IMG/VR virus record: IMGVR_UViG_3300048838_001413
Span: 1 to 64,000 of that record
Direction: 5' to 3' (one strand)
Length of the DNA stretch: 64,000 nucleotides
Source: a virus
Shown here: positions 1-6,611 of the stretch, piece by piece
Layout of the letters: each line of letters starts with the position of its first letter
Numbering within the stretch: position 1 is the stretch's first letter
Position numbers and translations under genes: made by a program
The notes under the pieces: model-generated
What the model saw: only the letters and a program-made list of their open reading frames with translations
Told to the model about the DNA's origin: nothing
Database searches by the model: none

Positions 1-47
1 TTTACCCATGTGGGTAATTCTCTGATTTGAATTTGGCTGAATCCCAT
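1..47 (-). CDS. Partial CDS, N-terminus only
   Basis: The first 15 codons of a minus-strand gene that leaves the window at base 1; the reading starts M-G-F-S-Q-I-Q-I. The ATG is at 45-47. It is supported mainly by context: a pseudoknot leader (66-98) lies 18 nt upstream, the same arrangement as in front of thirteen other left-arm genes. No function can be read from so short a piece. Confidence 0.5.
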   Translation of the reverse strand, partial: MGFSQIQIRELPTWV

Positions 48-65
48 TGTTTTGGTGTTATTATT

Positions 66-98
66 GGCAGGGTTAACGCTGACCGGCTGCCACTCAGC
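66..98 (-). promoter_or_regulatory. Leader pseudoknot, copy 1
   Basis: Crossing arms on the plus strand: GGCAG 66-70 with CTGCC 87-91, and GCTGA 78-82 with TCAGC 94-98. It precedes the start codon of the truncated left-edge gene by 18 nt. A degenerate TTGGAAATTTTT block follows at about 103-112 without a clear TATAA box. Confidence 0.6.
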
Positions 99-133
99 TG
101 AAAAATTTCCAATTATTCGCTATTCAAAAATAG

Positions 134-2074
134 TTAAAATATCGACAACTGATCGGGATTGTTGAATACTTCGATCAGTTCGTTATCGTCGGCCGTATCT
201 TCCTCGAGTTCAATTTCAGGCACTTCGCCCAGGCAAACTACCGGCGTTTTGATAAGTTCAGGATAATCGGCCAGAACTTCCACGGGAACGGGCAGCCCTT
301 CGTTAAATGCTTTTTTCACCAATAATTTATGTGTGAGTTTTGCTGTTTCCAATGCCTGTGAGGCTTTATACCCACGGGTTTTGCTGGCCTCAGATTCGCG
401 TTTCCAGGCATTTAATGTGCTGTAGTGTTCATCCATCTTTGCCCGATAGGGTTTGATGAACTCACTGAGGGTAATACGCCAAACTTCGGGGCTGTCGGGA
501 GTATGTTTGGCGGCTTGCTGAGGGGGAGCTGCCGATGGCTTAGCTTTTGCCCGGTCAGCAGGTTTCATGGCTTCGGGCAATGGATATCCAAGCAGTTTGG
601 CAATACGCTGATTGAAACGCGCCCACAGGTCACGGTCTTTAAACCGGAAGTGCATGGTACCTTTTTTATACGCCCGTATTTCGAAATATGCCCAGGTAAA
701 TAATTGGCCGTACAGGGGTTCAGAATGTTCCAATATCACTTTTTTACCTTCGTCCTCGAGCTTTTTCTTTCCCTCGAGCGCGCCTCCGTAATGAATATCA
801 TCCCTGAAGTATTTCACCTGCCCATCGAAATGAAGTTTGTAAGGATATCGGATGTGATCTTGCAGAGATCCGAATTGTTTCCAGTTGTCGCCGCTGATGT
901 AGCAAAGCGCTTTTACCATATCTTCAACCAGCCCGAAATAACTACCATAGCTTGCCTGAATATGTGAACCCTTATGCCATTTGTCAGTTCCGCAAAGGTT
1001 TGGAAGGATAAACTTTTCGTTCAGGAGATATTGACTGTTGGTTTTCCAGCCCTCGAGGTTGAAACGGTTTTCGCTGTAGTGTTTAGTCGCGCGCTCAAAC
1101 ACTTCGAGCAATGCTTTATCCATGCGCTGTTCGGTGGTTGCGAAAACAATATCGAGCATACGGTAAATGTTTCGCATTGTGAAGGGGATCTGCTGGTTTT
1201 GTTCGACGAATTTATTAATCGATTCGGATAAACCCTGCGTTGTGTTTCTTGTCAGGTCCATTTTATTGAAAACAAAACGCCATGCACTTTTCTGAAGTTC
1301 TTTTTTGAACTCATTGCGAAGTTTTGGAATCCCGTTTTGCGTGCATTGAAAAGCAAGGTTATGGCCATAAAAGCTGCCCAGCATTTCGTTGAGTTTCAGC
1401 GCCGAGGTCAGCTGTTCATCGTAAATTTTAACGGCACCCACGTACCGGTTAACAATATCGCGGATAAAGTTATACGGCATGATTGCATTGGCTTGCTGTT
1501 CGGCAGGATCTTCCTCGAGGAAAAAGCCATCAAATTCGGTTTCGTAATTACCACCGGGTTTAATCAGTGTAATCATGGCCACTTCAACGTCGGTTTTGCG
1601 TTCGGCATTGCTGAAACATTCGCCCAGCTCAACCATGTTGCCATACTCATTGATAATAGTATTGAGTTCAGACCATGTGCCGTAAAAGCGATCACTTGCT
1701 GATTTTGATTTGCACAGCGAAACAATGCGGCAACCATCGGGGGCAATATTCCAGGCATGAAGAATGTGCCTTGAATCGCTTGAAAACGGGGGGTTCATGT
1801 AAATGGCATCGATATGGCTGACATGCTCAGCCTTAACCGTGAAAAAATCATTTGCCAGTAACCGGCATTTGTTGGCCAGTAATTTTGCAAAATCCTCGTC
1901 CTTTTCACAGGCGATCACTTCGGCAGCGCCATTATGCTGAAGCCAGGAAACAATGTTTCCACTTCCGGCCGAGGGTTCGAGAATTACTTTACCCGCGATG
2001 GTTTCGGAGGCCAGCATGGTTTCAATAACCTCTGGCGGGGTTGGATAAAAATCTTTGTCAAAGATTGATTTCAT
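134..2074 (-). CDS. DUF4942-type DNA adenine methyltransferase-like protein
   Basis: A 646-aa protein. The N-terminal third is an amino-methyltransferase domain: SAM-binding motif EPSAGSG at residues 33-39, catalytic NPPF at 94-97. By family knowledge NPPF/NPPY enzymes methylate exocyclic amino groups, usually N6 of adenine. The rest resembles DUF4942, with a W-A-Y-F-E-I-R then GTMHFRF segment and a PLPE stretch near residue 500. The last ~140 residues are low-complexity and helical. It is the last complete gene of the left arm and has its own block-plus-pseudoknot leader (2089-2157). Inference: it protects phage DNA or modulates methylation. The target sequence is unknown, but the 43-site GATC array at 16.6-17.1 kb makes GATC worth testing. 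The family call is firm; the specificity is not. Confidence 0.8.
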   Translation of the reverse strand: MKSIFDKDFYPTPPEVIETMLASETIAGKVILEPSAGSGNIVSWLQHNGAAEVIACEKDEDFAKLLANKCRLLANDFFTVKAEHVSHIDAIYMNPPFSSDSRHILHAWNIAPDGCRIVSLCKSKSASDRFYGTWSELNTIINEYGNMVELGECFSNAERKTDVEVAMITLIKPGGNYETEFDGFFLEEDPAEQQANAIMPYNFIRDIVNRYVGAVKIYDEQLTSALKLNEMLGSFYGHNLAFQCTQNGIPKLRNEFKKELQKSAWRFVFNKMDLTRNTTQGLSESINKFVEQNQQIPFTMRNIYRMLDIVFATTEQRMDKALLEVFERATKHYSENRFNLEGWKTNSQYLLNEKFILPNLCGTDKWHKGSHIQASYGSYFGLVEDMVKALCYISGDNWKQFGSLQDHIRYPYKLHFDGQVKYFRDDIHYGGALEGKKKLEDEGKKVILEHSEPLYGQLFTWAYFEIRAYKKGTMHFRFKDRDLWARFNQRIAKLLGYPLPEAMKPADRAKAKPSAAPPQQAAKHTPDSPEVWRITLSEFIKPYRAKMDEHYSTLNAWKRESEASKTRGYKASQALETAKLTHKLLVKKAFNEGLPVPVEVLADYPELIKTPVVCLGEVPEIELEEDTADDNELIEVFNNPDQLSIF

Positions 2075-2088
2075 TGTATTTGATTTTC

Positions 2089-2157
2089 GGCAGGGTTAAC
2101 GCTGACCGGCTGCCACTCAGCTTGAAAAATTTCCAATAATTGAGATAGTCCCTTATA
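2089..2157 (-). promoter_or_regulatory. Leader: pseudoknot copy 2 plus TATAAGGG/TTGGAAA block
   Basis: Pseudoknot arms GGCAG 2089-2093 / CTGCC 2110-2114 and GCTGA 2101-2105 / TCAGC 2117-2121, ending 14 nt before the methyltransferase ATG. Upstream in mRNA sense is TATAAGGG (TATAA at 2153-2157), a 13-nt gap, then TTGGAAATTTTT. The TAA inside TATAA is also the stop codon of the upstream gene. Confidence 0.7.
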
Positions 2158-2965
2158 GGGCTTTTCTTCTGATGATTTTCACTGCTGCATGAAACACAGC
2201 TGATTCAATACGTTCGCCAATAGCTTGCGAAAGCCTGGCTGCTGTTTCTTTGTAGGTTTCGCCTTCTTCCCTGGAGATAAGTACTGCATATTCGGCAGCA
2301 ATGCGGGAAACACGCTCTTTGTTGATTCTGCTTGCTTCGTCGGCCACTTTAGCCCAAGCAAGTTTCTGATTTTCGCGGCCAGCTCTCACCATTTCTTTTT
2401 TGCGAAGAATAGATGTGGCCACTTCTTCCGATACCTCCCATTGTTCAGCCATGTGTTCAACAATAGCCTCAAATGCTTCCTCTTTTGAATCGAAGTATGA
2501 AGTATCGCGCTGATCGTCGGTTGAAAATTCATGCTCAAAAGTACGTTCAAAGATAAAATCATCGGCTTCTTCATGCGTTTCAAATGACATGATCATTTTT
2601 GGATACTGGCCACGAAAGCCCCAATCCCATACCTGATAGACAATCTCCGTGCCTTCGTAGCATTTCTTGCACTCAGGATCGAAAGTATCTTCCTCAATGG
2701 TATTCCAGCAGGAACATTCCTGCTCAACTTCCCGTGTATGCCATTTGCGTTCAACCCCGCGTGGTGATGTTGTTTCCTCGGCTGATTCCATTACAAAATC
2801 GAGCAGGTTTGTTTCCTCGATTTTAAGATCAAAGCTGATCAGCCGGCTTGAAAGATGAATGATTTTCCCATCCTTGCGGGTCATGGTGCGGGGTTCGTAA
2901 ACCTCGTTTTCTTTTGCCAAAATATAAATTTTGGTTTCTTTTGCTTCTTTAGCTGTTGTTTTCAT
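2153..2965 (-). CDS. Hypothetical protein with Cys-rich patch
   Basis: A 270-aa protein I do not recognise. It is highly charged. A possible zinc-binding patch lies near residues 83-102 (C-x-C ... C-x-x-C: ECSCW then PECKKC). The second half (about 150-270) is predicted helical with many Glu, Ala and Arg. The codons end CTA TAA, and the stop is part of the downstream leader block. Its own leader has the TATAATG/TTGGAAA block (3048-3083) but, instead of the pseudoknot, a plain hairpin CCCC-TGCC-TGGGG just before the ATG. It is probably an early accessory protein. Confidence 0.65.
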   Translation of the reverse strand: MKTTAKEAKETKIYILAKENEVYEPRTMTRKDGKIIHLSSRLISFDLKIEETNLLDFVMESAEETTSPRGVERKWHTREVEQECSCWNTIEEDTFDPECKKCYEGTEIVYQVWDWGFRGQYPKMIMSFETHEEADDFIFERTFEHEFSTDDQRDTSYFDSKEEAFEAIVEHMAEQWEVSEEVATSILRKKEMVRAGRENQKLAWAKVADEASRINKERVSRIAAEYAVLISREEGETYKETAARLSQAIGERIESAVFHAAVKIIRRKAL

Positions 2966-3047
2966 GTTTTTACGCCCCTGCCTGGGGTCTTTATTTAGCC
3001 GATGGCGTGGCTGGTTAAATGGTTTTTAAAAGGGTTAAAGTTATTAA

Positions 3048-3083
3048 AAAAATTTCCAATAATTAAAACGGTTCATTATAGGG
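3048..3083 (-). promoter_or_regulatory. Leader block without pseudoknot
   Basis: In mRNA sense TATAATGA, 13 nt, then TTGGAAATTTTTTT. No pseudoknot follows; the leader to the ATG at 2965 instead has two short nested hairpins, AGCC...GGCT and CCCC...GGGG. Confidence 0.55.
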
Positions 3084-3089
3084 TTTAAA

Positions 3090-3713
3090 TTACCCGTAAA
3101 TTACTTCTCCCATCACGATAAGCTGAAACAGGGAATCTGCTTCGGTGGCATCGGATCCTCCATCAAGCATATTGTCGGTTAAATAGAGTTTCAGTCCACG
3201 TTCAATGTTTTCGCGGGATATTACGCCCAAAATGTTGGTTTCATCTTCAATGTCATAAACCGGGACTTCTTCGCCGTACTCAATAACTGCCCTGACAATT
3301 TTTTCGGAAAGCGAAAGCCCCTCAAAACCAATCTTTCTTACCATTTCAATATCGGGAAAATAATACCAGTAATTGCTTCCTCCTTCGAGGGCTGTTATCA
3401 GCATATCTTTAACGGCATCGATATTCACATTGATGGCGATTTGCCAGGGTTGGTTCCTGTGCTCGGAAGAGCAGTGATAATTTTTCTCAACCCATTCCAC
3501 GAATTTCGATTGATTGGTGGTGGATAGGTCGTAAAACCATTTGATGATTTTCCCGGGAGTGCATGTTTCTGTATGCGGATGCAGCTTGCCAATCAAGTGC
3601 TGAGCCAGATTGGAATCATCATGCCATACTTCGGTAATGATATCGTCGAATGATTTCGGGAAATTCGACAGGAAATAGACGAAATTGATAACTGCGAGTG
3701 TTTTTGTTTCCAT
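3090..3713 (-). CDS. Hypothetical protein
   Basis: A 207-aa protein without a recognised domain. It is mixed alpha/beta and acidic, with aromatic-rich segments (N-Y-W-Y-Y-F near residue 118). It has no signal peptide or membrane segment. It is preceded by a block-only leader (3729-3762) with a T-rich spacer directly before the ATG at 3711-3713. The neighbours are other unassigned left-arm genes, so context points only to an early accessory role. Confidence 0.6.
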   Translation of the reverse strand: METKTLAVINFVYFLSNFPKSFDDIITEVWHDDSNLAQHLIGKLHPHTETCTPGKIIKWFYDLSTTNQSKFVEWVEKNYHCSSEHRNQPWQIAINVNIDAVKDMLITALEGGSNYWYYFPDIEMVRKIGFEGLSLSEKIVRAVIEYGEEVPVYDIEDETNILGVISRENIERGLKLYLTDNMLDGGSDATEADSLFQLIVMGEVIYG

Positions 3714-3728
3714 GTTTTTTTTTGTTTT

Positions 3729-3762
3729 AAAATTTTTCCAATAAATTTATTCAGCCCTTATA
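3729..3762 (-). promoter_or_regulatory. Leader block without pseudoknot
   Basis: In mRNA sense CTATAAGGG, 13 nt, then TTGGAAAAATTTT. TATAA (3758-3762) overlaps the last codon and stop (CTA TAA) of the upstream gene. No pseudoknot lies before the ATG at 3713. Confidence 0.6.
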
Positions 3763-4351
3763 GAGCCAGTATTGTTTTGATTTCGTGATTACTCAGGCCG
3801 AGTTCGCGGAGATCGTCGATGCTTTGCTGCATGGTTATTTTTGCAGCCCGAACGCGATTGTTACGGCGGCGTTCGTTTGCTTCGTAAACGGTGGTTTCCC
3901 GCCGTTCATATTCATTCCATGCCCGGGTTAAAACGGGTTTCATGTTTCGGCTGTAATCACGGGAAGCCCAATCGTCGGCTTCTTTTTTCGCTTTTACATA
4001 CTGCTTTACAGTTTTGGCGACTGCTTCGGCATAAGTGGCAGCCCAAACTTTGCAGAAACGCGATTTTTTATACATTTCCTCGCGTGACTCTCCGGCATCG
4101 GCAACCGGCTCCGGTGCGGGTTTCGGGTTGGGGTTGAACAGCGAATTGTAGTCGAATTCAAGGATGTAAAAATCCTTTTCCTTGCCGTTGAGCGTGACAT
4201 TATCAGCCCACGTGAGGCCAATAGAGTAATTGTTGTCGAGCCTTTTAATCAGGAATTGACCTTTCGAGTCTTTAATTACCTGATAACCGGCGTTACTCCA
4301 GCACACGGTTTGACCGTTTTCGACTGCTGTAATAATTTCGTTTAGGTTCAT
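3758..4351 (-). CDS. Hypothetical protein, basic helical C-terminus
   Basis: A 197-aa unrecognised protein. The first ~75 residues look like a small beta-rich domain, followed by a Pro-rich linker (P-N-P-K-P-A-P-E-P) and a basic helical C-terminal region (about 90-197) rich in Arg and Lys. A nucleic-acid-binding role is possible but unproven. Its leader is unusual: a pseudoknot (4367-4399) preceded not by the TATAANGG block but by the TGTCCTTT-type promoter otherwise found before structural operons (4402-4437). It ends CTA TAA. Confidence 0.65.
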   Translation of the reverse strand: MNLNEIITAVENGQTVCWSNAGYQVIKDSKGQFLIKRLDNNYSIGLTWADNVTLNGKEKDFYILEFDYNSLFNPNPKPAPEPVADAGESREEMYKKSRFCKVWAATYAEAVAKTVKQYVKAKKEADDWASRDYSRNMKPVLTRAWNEYERRETTVYEANERRRNNRVRAAKITMQQSIDDLRELGLSNHEIKTILAL

Positions 4352-4366
4352 GGTTTTAAATTTATC

Positions 4367-4399
4367 GGCAGGGTTAACGCTGACCAGCTGCCGCTCAGC
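4367..4399 (-). promoter_or_regulatory. Leader pseudoknot, copy 3
   Basis: Arms GGCAG 4367-4371 / CTGCC 4388-4392 and GCTGA 4379-4383 / TCAGC 4395-4399, 15 nt before the ATG at 4349-4351. Upstream is a TGTCCTTT promoter rather than the usual block, showing that the pseudoknot and the block are separable modules. Confidence 0.65.
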
Positions 4400-4401
4400 T
4401 T

Positions 4402-4437
4402 TAAAATTACGCAGGGGTAATAATGTGTGAAAGGACA
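4402..4437 (-). promoter_or_regulatory. TGTCCTTT-class promoter in the left arm
   Basis: In minus-strand sense TGTCCTTT (4437-4430), 20 nt, then TAATTTTA (4409-4402), a TAnnTTTN -7 box. It is the one good copy of the structural-gene promoter class found among the left-arm genes. The transcript would begin just upstream of, or inside, the pseudoknot. Confidence 0.5.
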
Positions 4438-4440
4438 GGT

Positions 4441-4713
4441 TTAAAGAAATATCCGGATGTTACTTACTTCCTTTTTCATTTGTTTTTCAAAGGAAGTGCC
4501 CCTTCCTTCGTATTGTGTGCTTTCGTTTTGCAGAACAGCCATAACAATACACTTTGGCAAAATCATGGAGTTATGGTTTTCGTCCCAGCTATCAATATCA
4601 ATTGCACCTGAATTTAGTGCTTTATCAATCTTTTGCAGCATATCTTCATGGGATTCATTCAGCATTTTAATAGCCAAAGATTTGATCGCGGCTTTTTTAC
4701 TTTCGTTTTTCAT
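4441..4713 (-). CDS. Hypothetical small protein
   Basis: A 90-aa charged, largely helical protein; residues 1-35 are Lys- and Glu-rich. There is no recognised family. The start at 4711-4713 is fixed by the pseudoknot leader ending 17 nt upstream. The gene is followed by the TGTCCTTT promoter of the next gene. Confidence 0.6.
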   Translation of the reverse strand: MKNESKKAAIKSLAIKMLNESHEDMLQKIDKALNSGAIDIDSWDENHNSMILPKCIVMAVLQNESTQYEGRGTSFEKQMKKEVSNIRIFL

Positions 4714-4730
4714 TGGTTTGAATGTATTTC

Positions 4731-4798
4731 GGCAGGGTTAACGGAGGCCAGCTGCTACTCTCCTGAGATTTTTCCAGTTATGGAACTAAGCCCTTATG
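4731..4798 (-). promoter_or_regulatory. Leader: pseudoknot copy 4 plus degenerate block
   Basis: Arms GGCAG 4731-4735 / CTGCT 4752-4756 and GGAG 4743-4746 / CTCC 4760-4763 (second stem-1 version). The block is weaker here: CATAAGGG, 13 nt, CTGGAAAAA. Stem 2 has lost its outer pair in the mRNA sense (A opposite C). Confidence 0.6.
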
Positions 4799-5145
4799 CT
4801 TTTTATCCTGCTGATGGAATTATTTACCCAATCATTAATCCTGATTTCATCGAAGGATTCAGGAAAGGGATAATCTTTCTGCATTGTATTATTATCAAAA
4901 CAATCGCAAAGGTTTGACCATGCAGCATGAAAGGCAAGCAATGATTCAACCTTTTGTCGTTGGTTATTGTCAGTACTAACCAACGATAAGTGTTCATTCC
5001 CATTCTCTATGTCAGTCATACATGAATAGACTCCAACCTGTTCGGGAGTAATCCATATTACTGTACCATTTTCGAGAATAACAAAGTTATGTGTTTCACC
5101 ACCGCCTGCTATTTCTGAATAAGTTTCTCTGATGTTTGTGTTCAT
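4786..5145 (-). CDS. Hypothetical protein
   Basis: A 119-aa protein without a recognised family. I place the start at the ATG 5143-5145 (M-N-T-N-I-R-E). A longer reading from a TTG would run backwards through the pseudoknot, which in every other copy is untranslated leader. The N-terminal half looks beta-rich (F-V-I-L-E-N-G-T-V-I-W) and the C-terminal half helical. The stop TAA forms part of the downstream CATAAGGG block. Confidence 0.6.
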   Translation of the reverse strand: MNTNIRETYSEIAGGGETHNFVILENGTVIWITPEQVGVYSCMTDIENGNEHLSLVSTDNNQRQKVESLLAFHAAWSNLCDCFDNNTMQKDYPFPESFDEIRINDWVNNSISRIKSIRA

Positions 5146-5161
5146 TTCGATTAAGATTTTC

Positions 5162-5232
5162 GGCAGGGTTAACGCTGGCCGGCTGCCACTCAGCTTTGAA
5201 AAATTTTCCAATTTTTAAATCTGATCTCTATA
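5162..5232 (-). promoter_or_regulatory. Leader: pseudoknot copy 5 plus block
   Basis: Arms GGCAG 5162-5166 / CTGCC 5183-5187 and GCTGG 5174-5178 / TCAGC 5190-5194, 16 nt before the ATG at 5145. The block reads TATAGAGA, 13 nt, TTGGAAAATTTTTC. The TATA part lies inside the last codons of the upstream gene. Confidence 0.65.
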
Positions 5233-5628
5233 GGGATCATTTAACGCATCGTTGACATCTTCCCAACATGCGAGATACCATTCCTGAGCATCTTCGCCCG
5301 AGAACCATGCGGGAGTAAAGCCCTTGATTCCGTGGGCTTCGTGAAATTCGCCGCTGATCTCGAAAGGTTCAGCAATGCCATGTTCGTCGAACTTGATGTC
5401 AAGCGATATTCCATACCCGTAAGGGTCGGGCAGGTGCTCAAACACCTGTTTCATCAGGGCATCAACTTTCGGGGCTTCTTCATCGGTAAAAAGCCGGTTG
5501 TTTCCTATGGTAATTACATCAGCAGCCGGATCGTCGGGGTGATATAGTTCACCATTTTTTGCTAACTGAGCGAGAAACCTTTTGGCTTCTGCCTCTGAAT
5601 TGATACTTTCGGGGAGGGTTGTTTTCAT
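5215..5628 (-). CDS. Hypothetical acidic protein
   Basis: A 137-aa acidic protein, not recognised. It contains a D-P-Y-G-Y-G segment near residue 71 and an aromatic C-terminal region (E-W-Y-L-A-C-W-E-D). Its ATG (5626-5628) overlaps the TGA of the upstream gene as ATGA, so the two are probably translationally coupled. It is the last gene of a three-gene unit 6384-5215. Confidence 0.6.
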   Translation of the reverse strand: MKTTLPESINSEAEAKRFLAQLAKNGELYHPDDPAADVITIGNNRLFTDEEAPKVDALMKQVFEHLPDPYGYGISLDIKFDEHGIAEPFEISGEFHEAHGIKGFTPAWFSGEDAQEWYLACWEDVNDALNDPYRDQI

Positions 5629-6146
5629 ACATAGAATTTGTTAATTGACCAATAAAGTTTTTCGCTGATCTGTTTTGCCTTATATAACGGGCAAAACTTT
5701 GCACCGGCCTCAAACTGTGACGGGGTGAGGGGTGTTTTGTATTCGTTTTCGCCATTCAACCAGGCGTTGAATTGCCCGAGAAGCGAAACGATGAAAGGGG
5801 ATTTTTGATTTTGTGCCCAACCATACCAAAATTTTAAACGATCGGATAAATCTGAAAATCTGATAAACGCATCTTTGCTTAGGCTGAGCACACATTTTCC
5901 GGCCAATGCAACCGAAAATTTGAGTGCAACTTCGTGCCGGAGGTAATCTGCCTCATTCATCCATTCGGGCAGAATTTCGGTGCGCTGCTTATACATAGGC
6001 ACATCGATAGACTGATCGAAGTCGTGAGAAACAAACTTTTTGGTAAGCTGTTTCAGGTCGCCGGTAAAGTTCTCAGCGAAGCATAAAGCACCGTAAGTGC
6101 CTTGATTTTCGCCATCGGCGTGATAGATGATAACTTGCTTTTTCAT
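5625..6146 (-). CDS. Hypothetical protein
   Basis: A 173-aa protein starting M-K-K-Q-V-I-I-Y-H-A-D-G at 6144-6146, one base after the stop of the upstream gene; a longer in-frame reading would overlap that gene. It is mostly helical with several Trp residues (F-W-Y-G-W-A near residue 110) and is not recognised. It is the middle member of a tightly packed three-gene operon and ends in the ATGA overlap with the next gene. Confidence 0.6.
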   Translation of the reverse strand: MKKQVIIYHADGENQGTYGALCFAENFTGDLKQLTKKFVSHDFDQSIDVPMYKQRTEILPEWMNEADYLRHEVALKFSVALAGKCVLSLSKDAFIRFSDLSDRLKFWYGWAQNQKSPFIVSLLGQFNAWLNGENEYKTPLTPSQFEAGAKFCPLYKAKQISEKLYWSINKFYV

Positions 6147-6147
6147 G

Positions 6148-6384
6148 TTATTTAGGATTAACTGCCTCTTCTTCCATGTGATAATTGGCAGATCTGTTTT
6201 GCGTTTGGTTGATGTGCTGCATATTATACACATCATCACTGAGAAGCTTGCCTTCTGTGCTTGCTTTTGCGTGTCGTTTGGCAAATGCAATGGCTTTTCC
6301 TTTCGAGGTAAACAGCCCCAAAATAGCCATGCTTGCGTATTCATGCCACGCATTACATGAATAAAGGATTGTTGTTTTTTTCAC
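6148..6384 (-). CDS. Hypothetical small protein, GTG start
   Basis: A 78-aa protein with a GTG start (6382-6384), read as M-K-K-T-T-I-L-Y-S-C. The pseudoknot leader (6402-6434) sits 17 nt upstream, which supports this start over the internal ATGs. It contains an aromatic and Ala-rich segment near residues 14-35 and has no recognised family. It is the first gene of the unit that continues into 5625-6146 and 5215-5628. Confidence 0.55.
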   Translation of the reverse strand: MKKTTILYSCNAWHEYASMAILGLFTSKGKAIAFAKRHAKASTEGKLLSDDVYNMQHINQTQNRSANYHMEEEAVNPK

Positions 6385-6401
6385 TTTTATTGGGTATTAA
6401 A

Positions 6402-6434
6402 GGCAGGGTTAACGGAGGCCGGCTGCCACTCTCC
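6402..6434 (-). promoter_or_regulatory. Leader pseudoknot, copy 6 (no block)
   Basis: Arms GGCAG 6402-6406 / CTGCC 6423-6427 and GGAG 6414-6417 / CTCC 6431-6434. It lies in the 58-nt gap between two genes of one transcription unit and has no TATAANGG block of its own, which argues for action on the RNA rather than as a promoter part. Confidence 0.65.
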
Positions 6435-6442
6435 TGATTGGG

Positions 6443-6571
6443 TTAAGGAATAACCTTGCTTTTCTTGTTATCGATTAAGCAGAAATACACACCTTTTTGG
6501 TTGATTTTTGCTTTTGCTATTTTGTAAAGCAGGTTTTTATTTTTCAGCGTTTCAAGTTTGATGATTTTCAT
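6443..6571 (-). CDS. Hypothetical 42-aa protein
   Basis: A 42-aa basic protein starting M-K-I-I-K-L-E-T and ending K-S-K-V-I-P, ATG at 6569-6571 and stop at 6443-6445. It is supported by an intact frame filling the gap between its leader block (6580-6611) and the next pseudoknot. It is Lys-rich (about 11 Lys), with a C-terminal V-Y-F-C-L-I strand. Function unknown. Confidence 0.5.
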   Translation of the reverse strand: MKIIKLETLKNKNLLYKIAKAKINQKGVYFCLIDNKKSKVIP

Positions 6572-6579
6572 GGCTGTAA

Positions 6580-6611
6580 AATTTTTCCAATTATTTTATT
6601 CAGCCATTATA
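6580..6611 (-). promoter_or_regulatory. Leader block without pseudoknot
   Basis: In mRNA sense TATAATGG, 13 nt, TTGGAAAAATTTT. The TATAA overlaps the final codons of the LPD29 gene. It serves the 42-aa gene 6443-6571 and, by read-through, the pseudoknot-led unit below it. Confidence 0.6.

Noticed and set aside
425-1702. Plus-strand readings opposite the methylase gene and similar long antisense frames elsewhere (for example 11096-12043, 50962-51981)
   Set aside because: They mirror codon bias of the minus-strand genes, have no leader or promoter signals and encode no recognisable domains.
5146-5211. Longer start (TTG at 5211) for the gene 4786-5145
   Set aside because: It would translate the pseudoknot and TTGGAAAA block, which are untranslated in every other copy; the ATG at 5143-5145 has the standard distance to the element.
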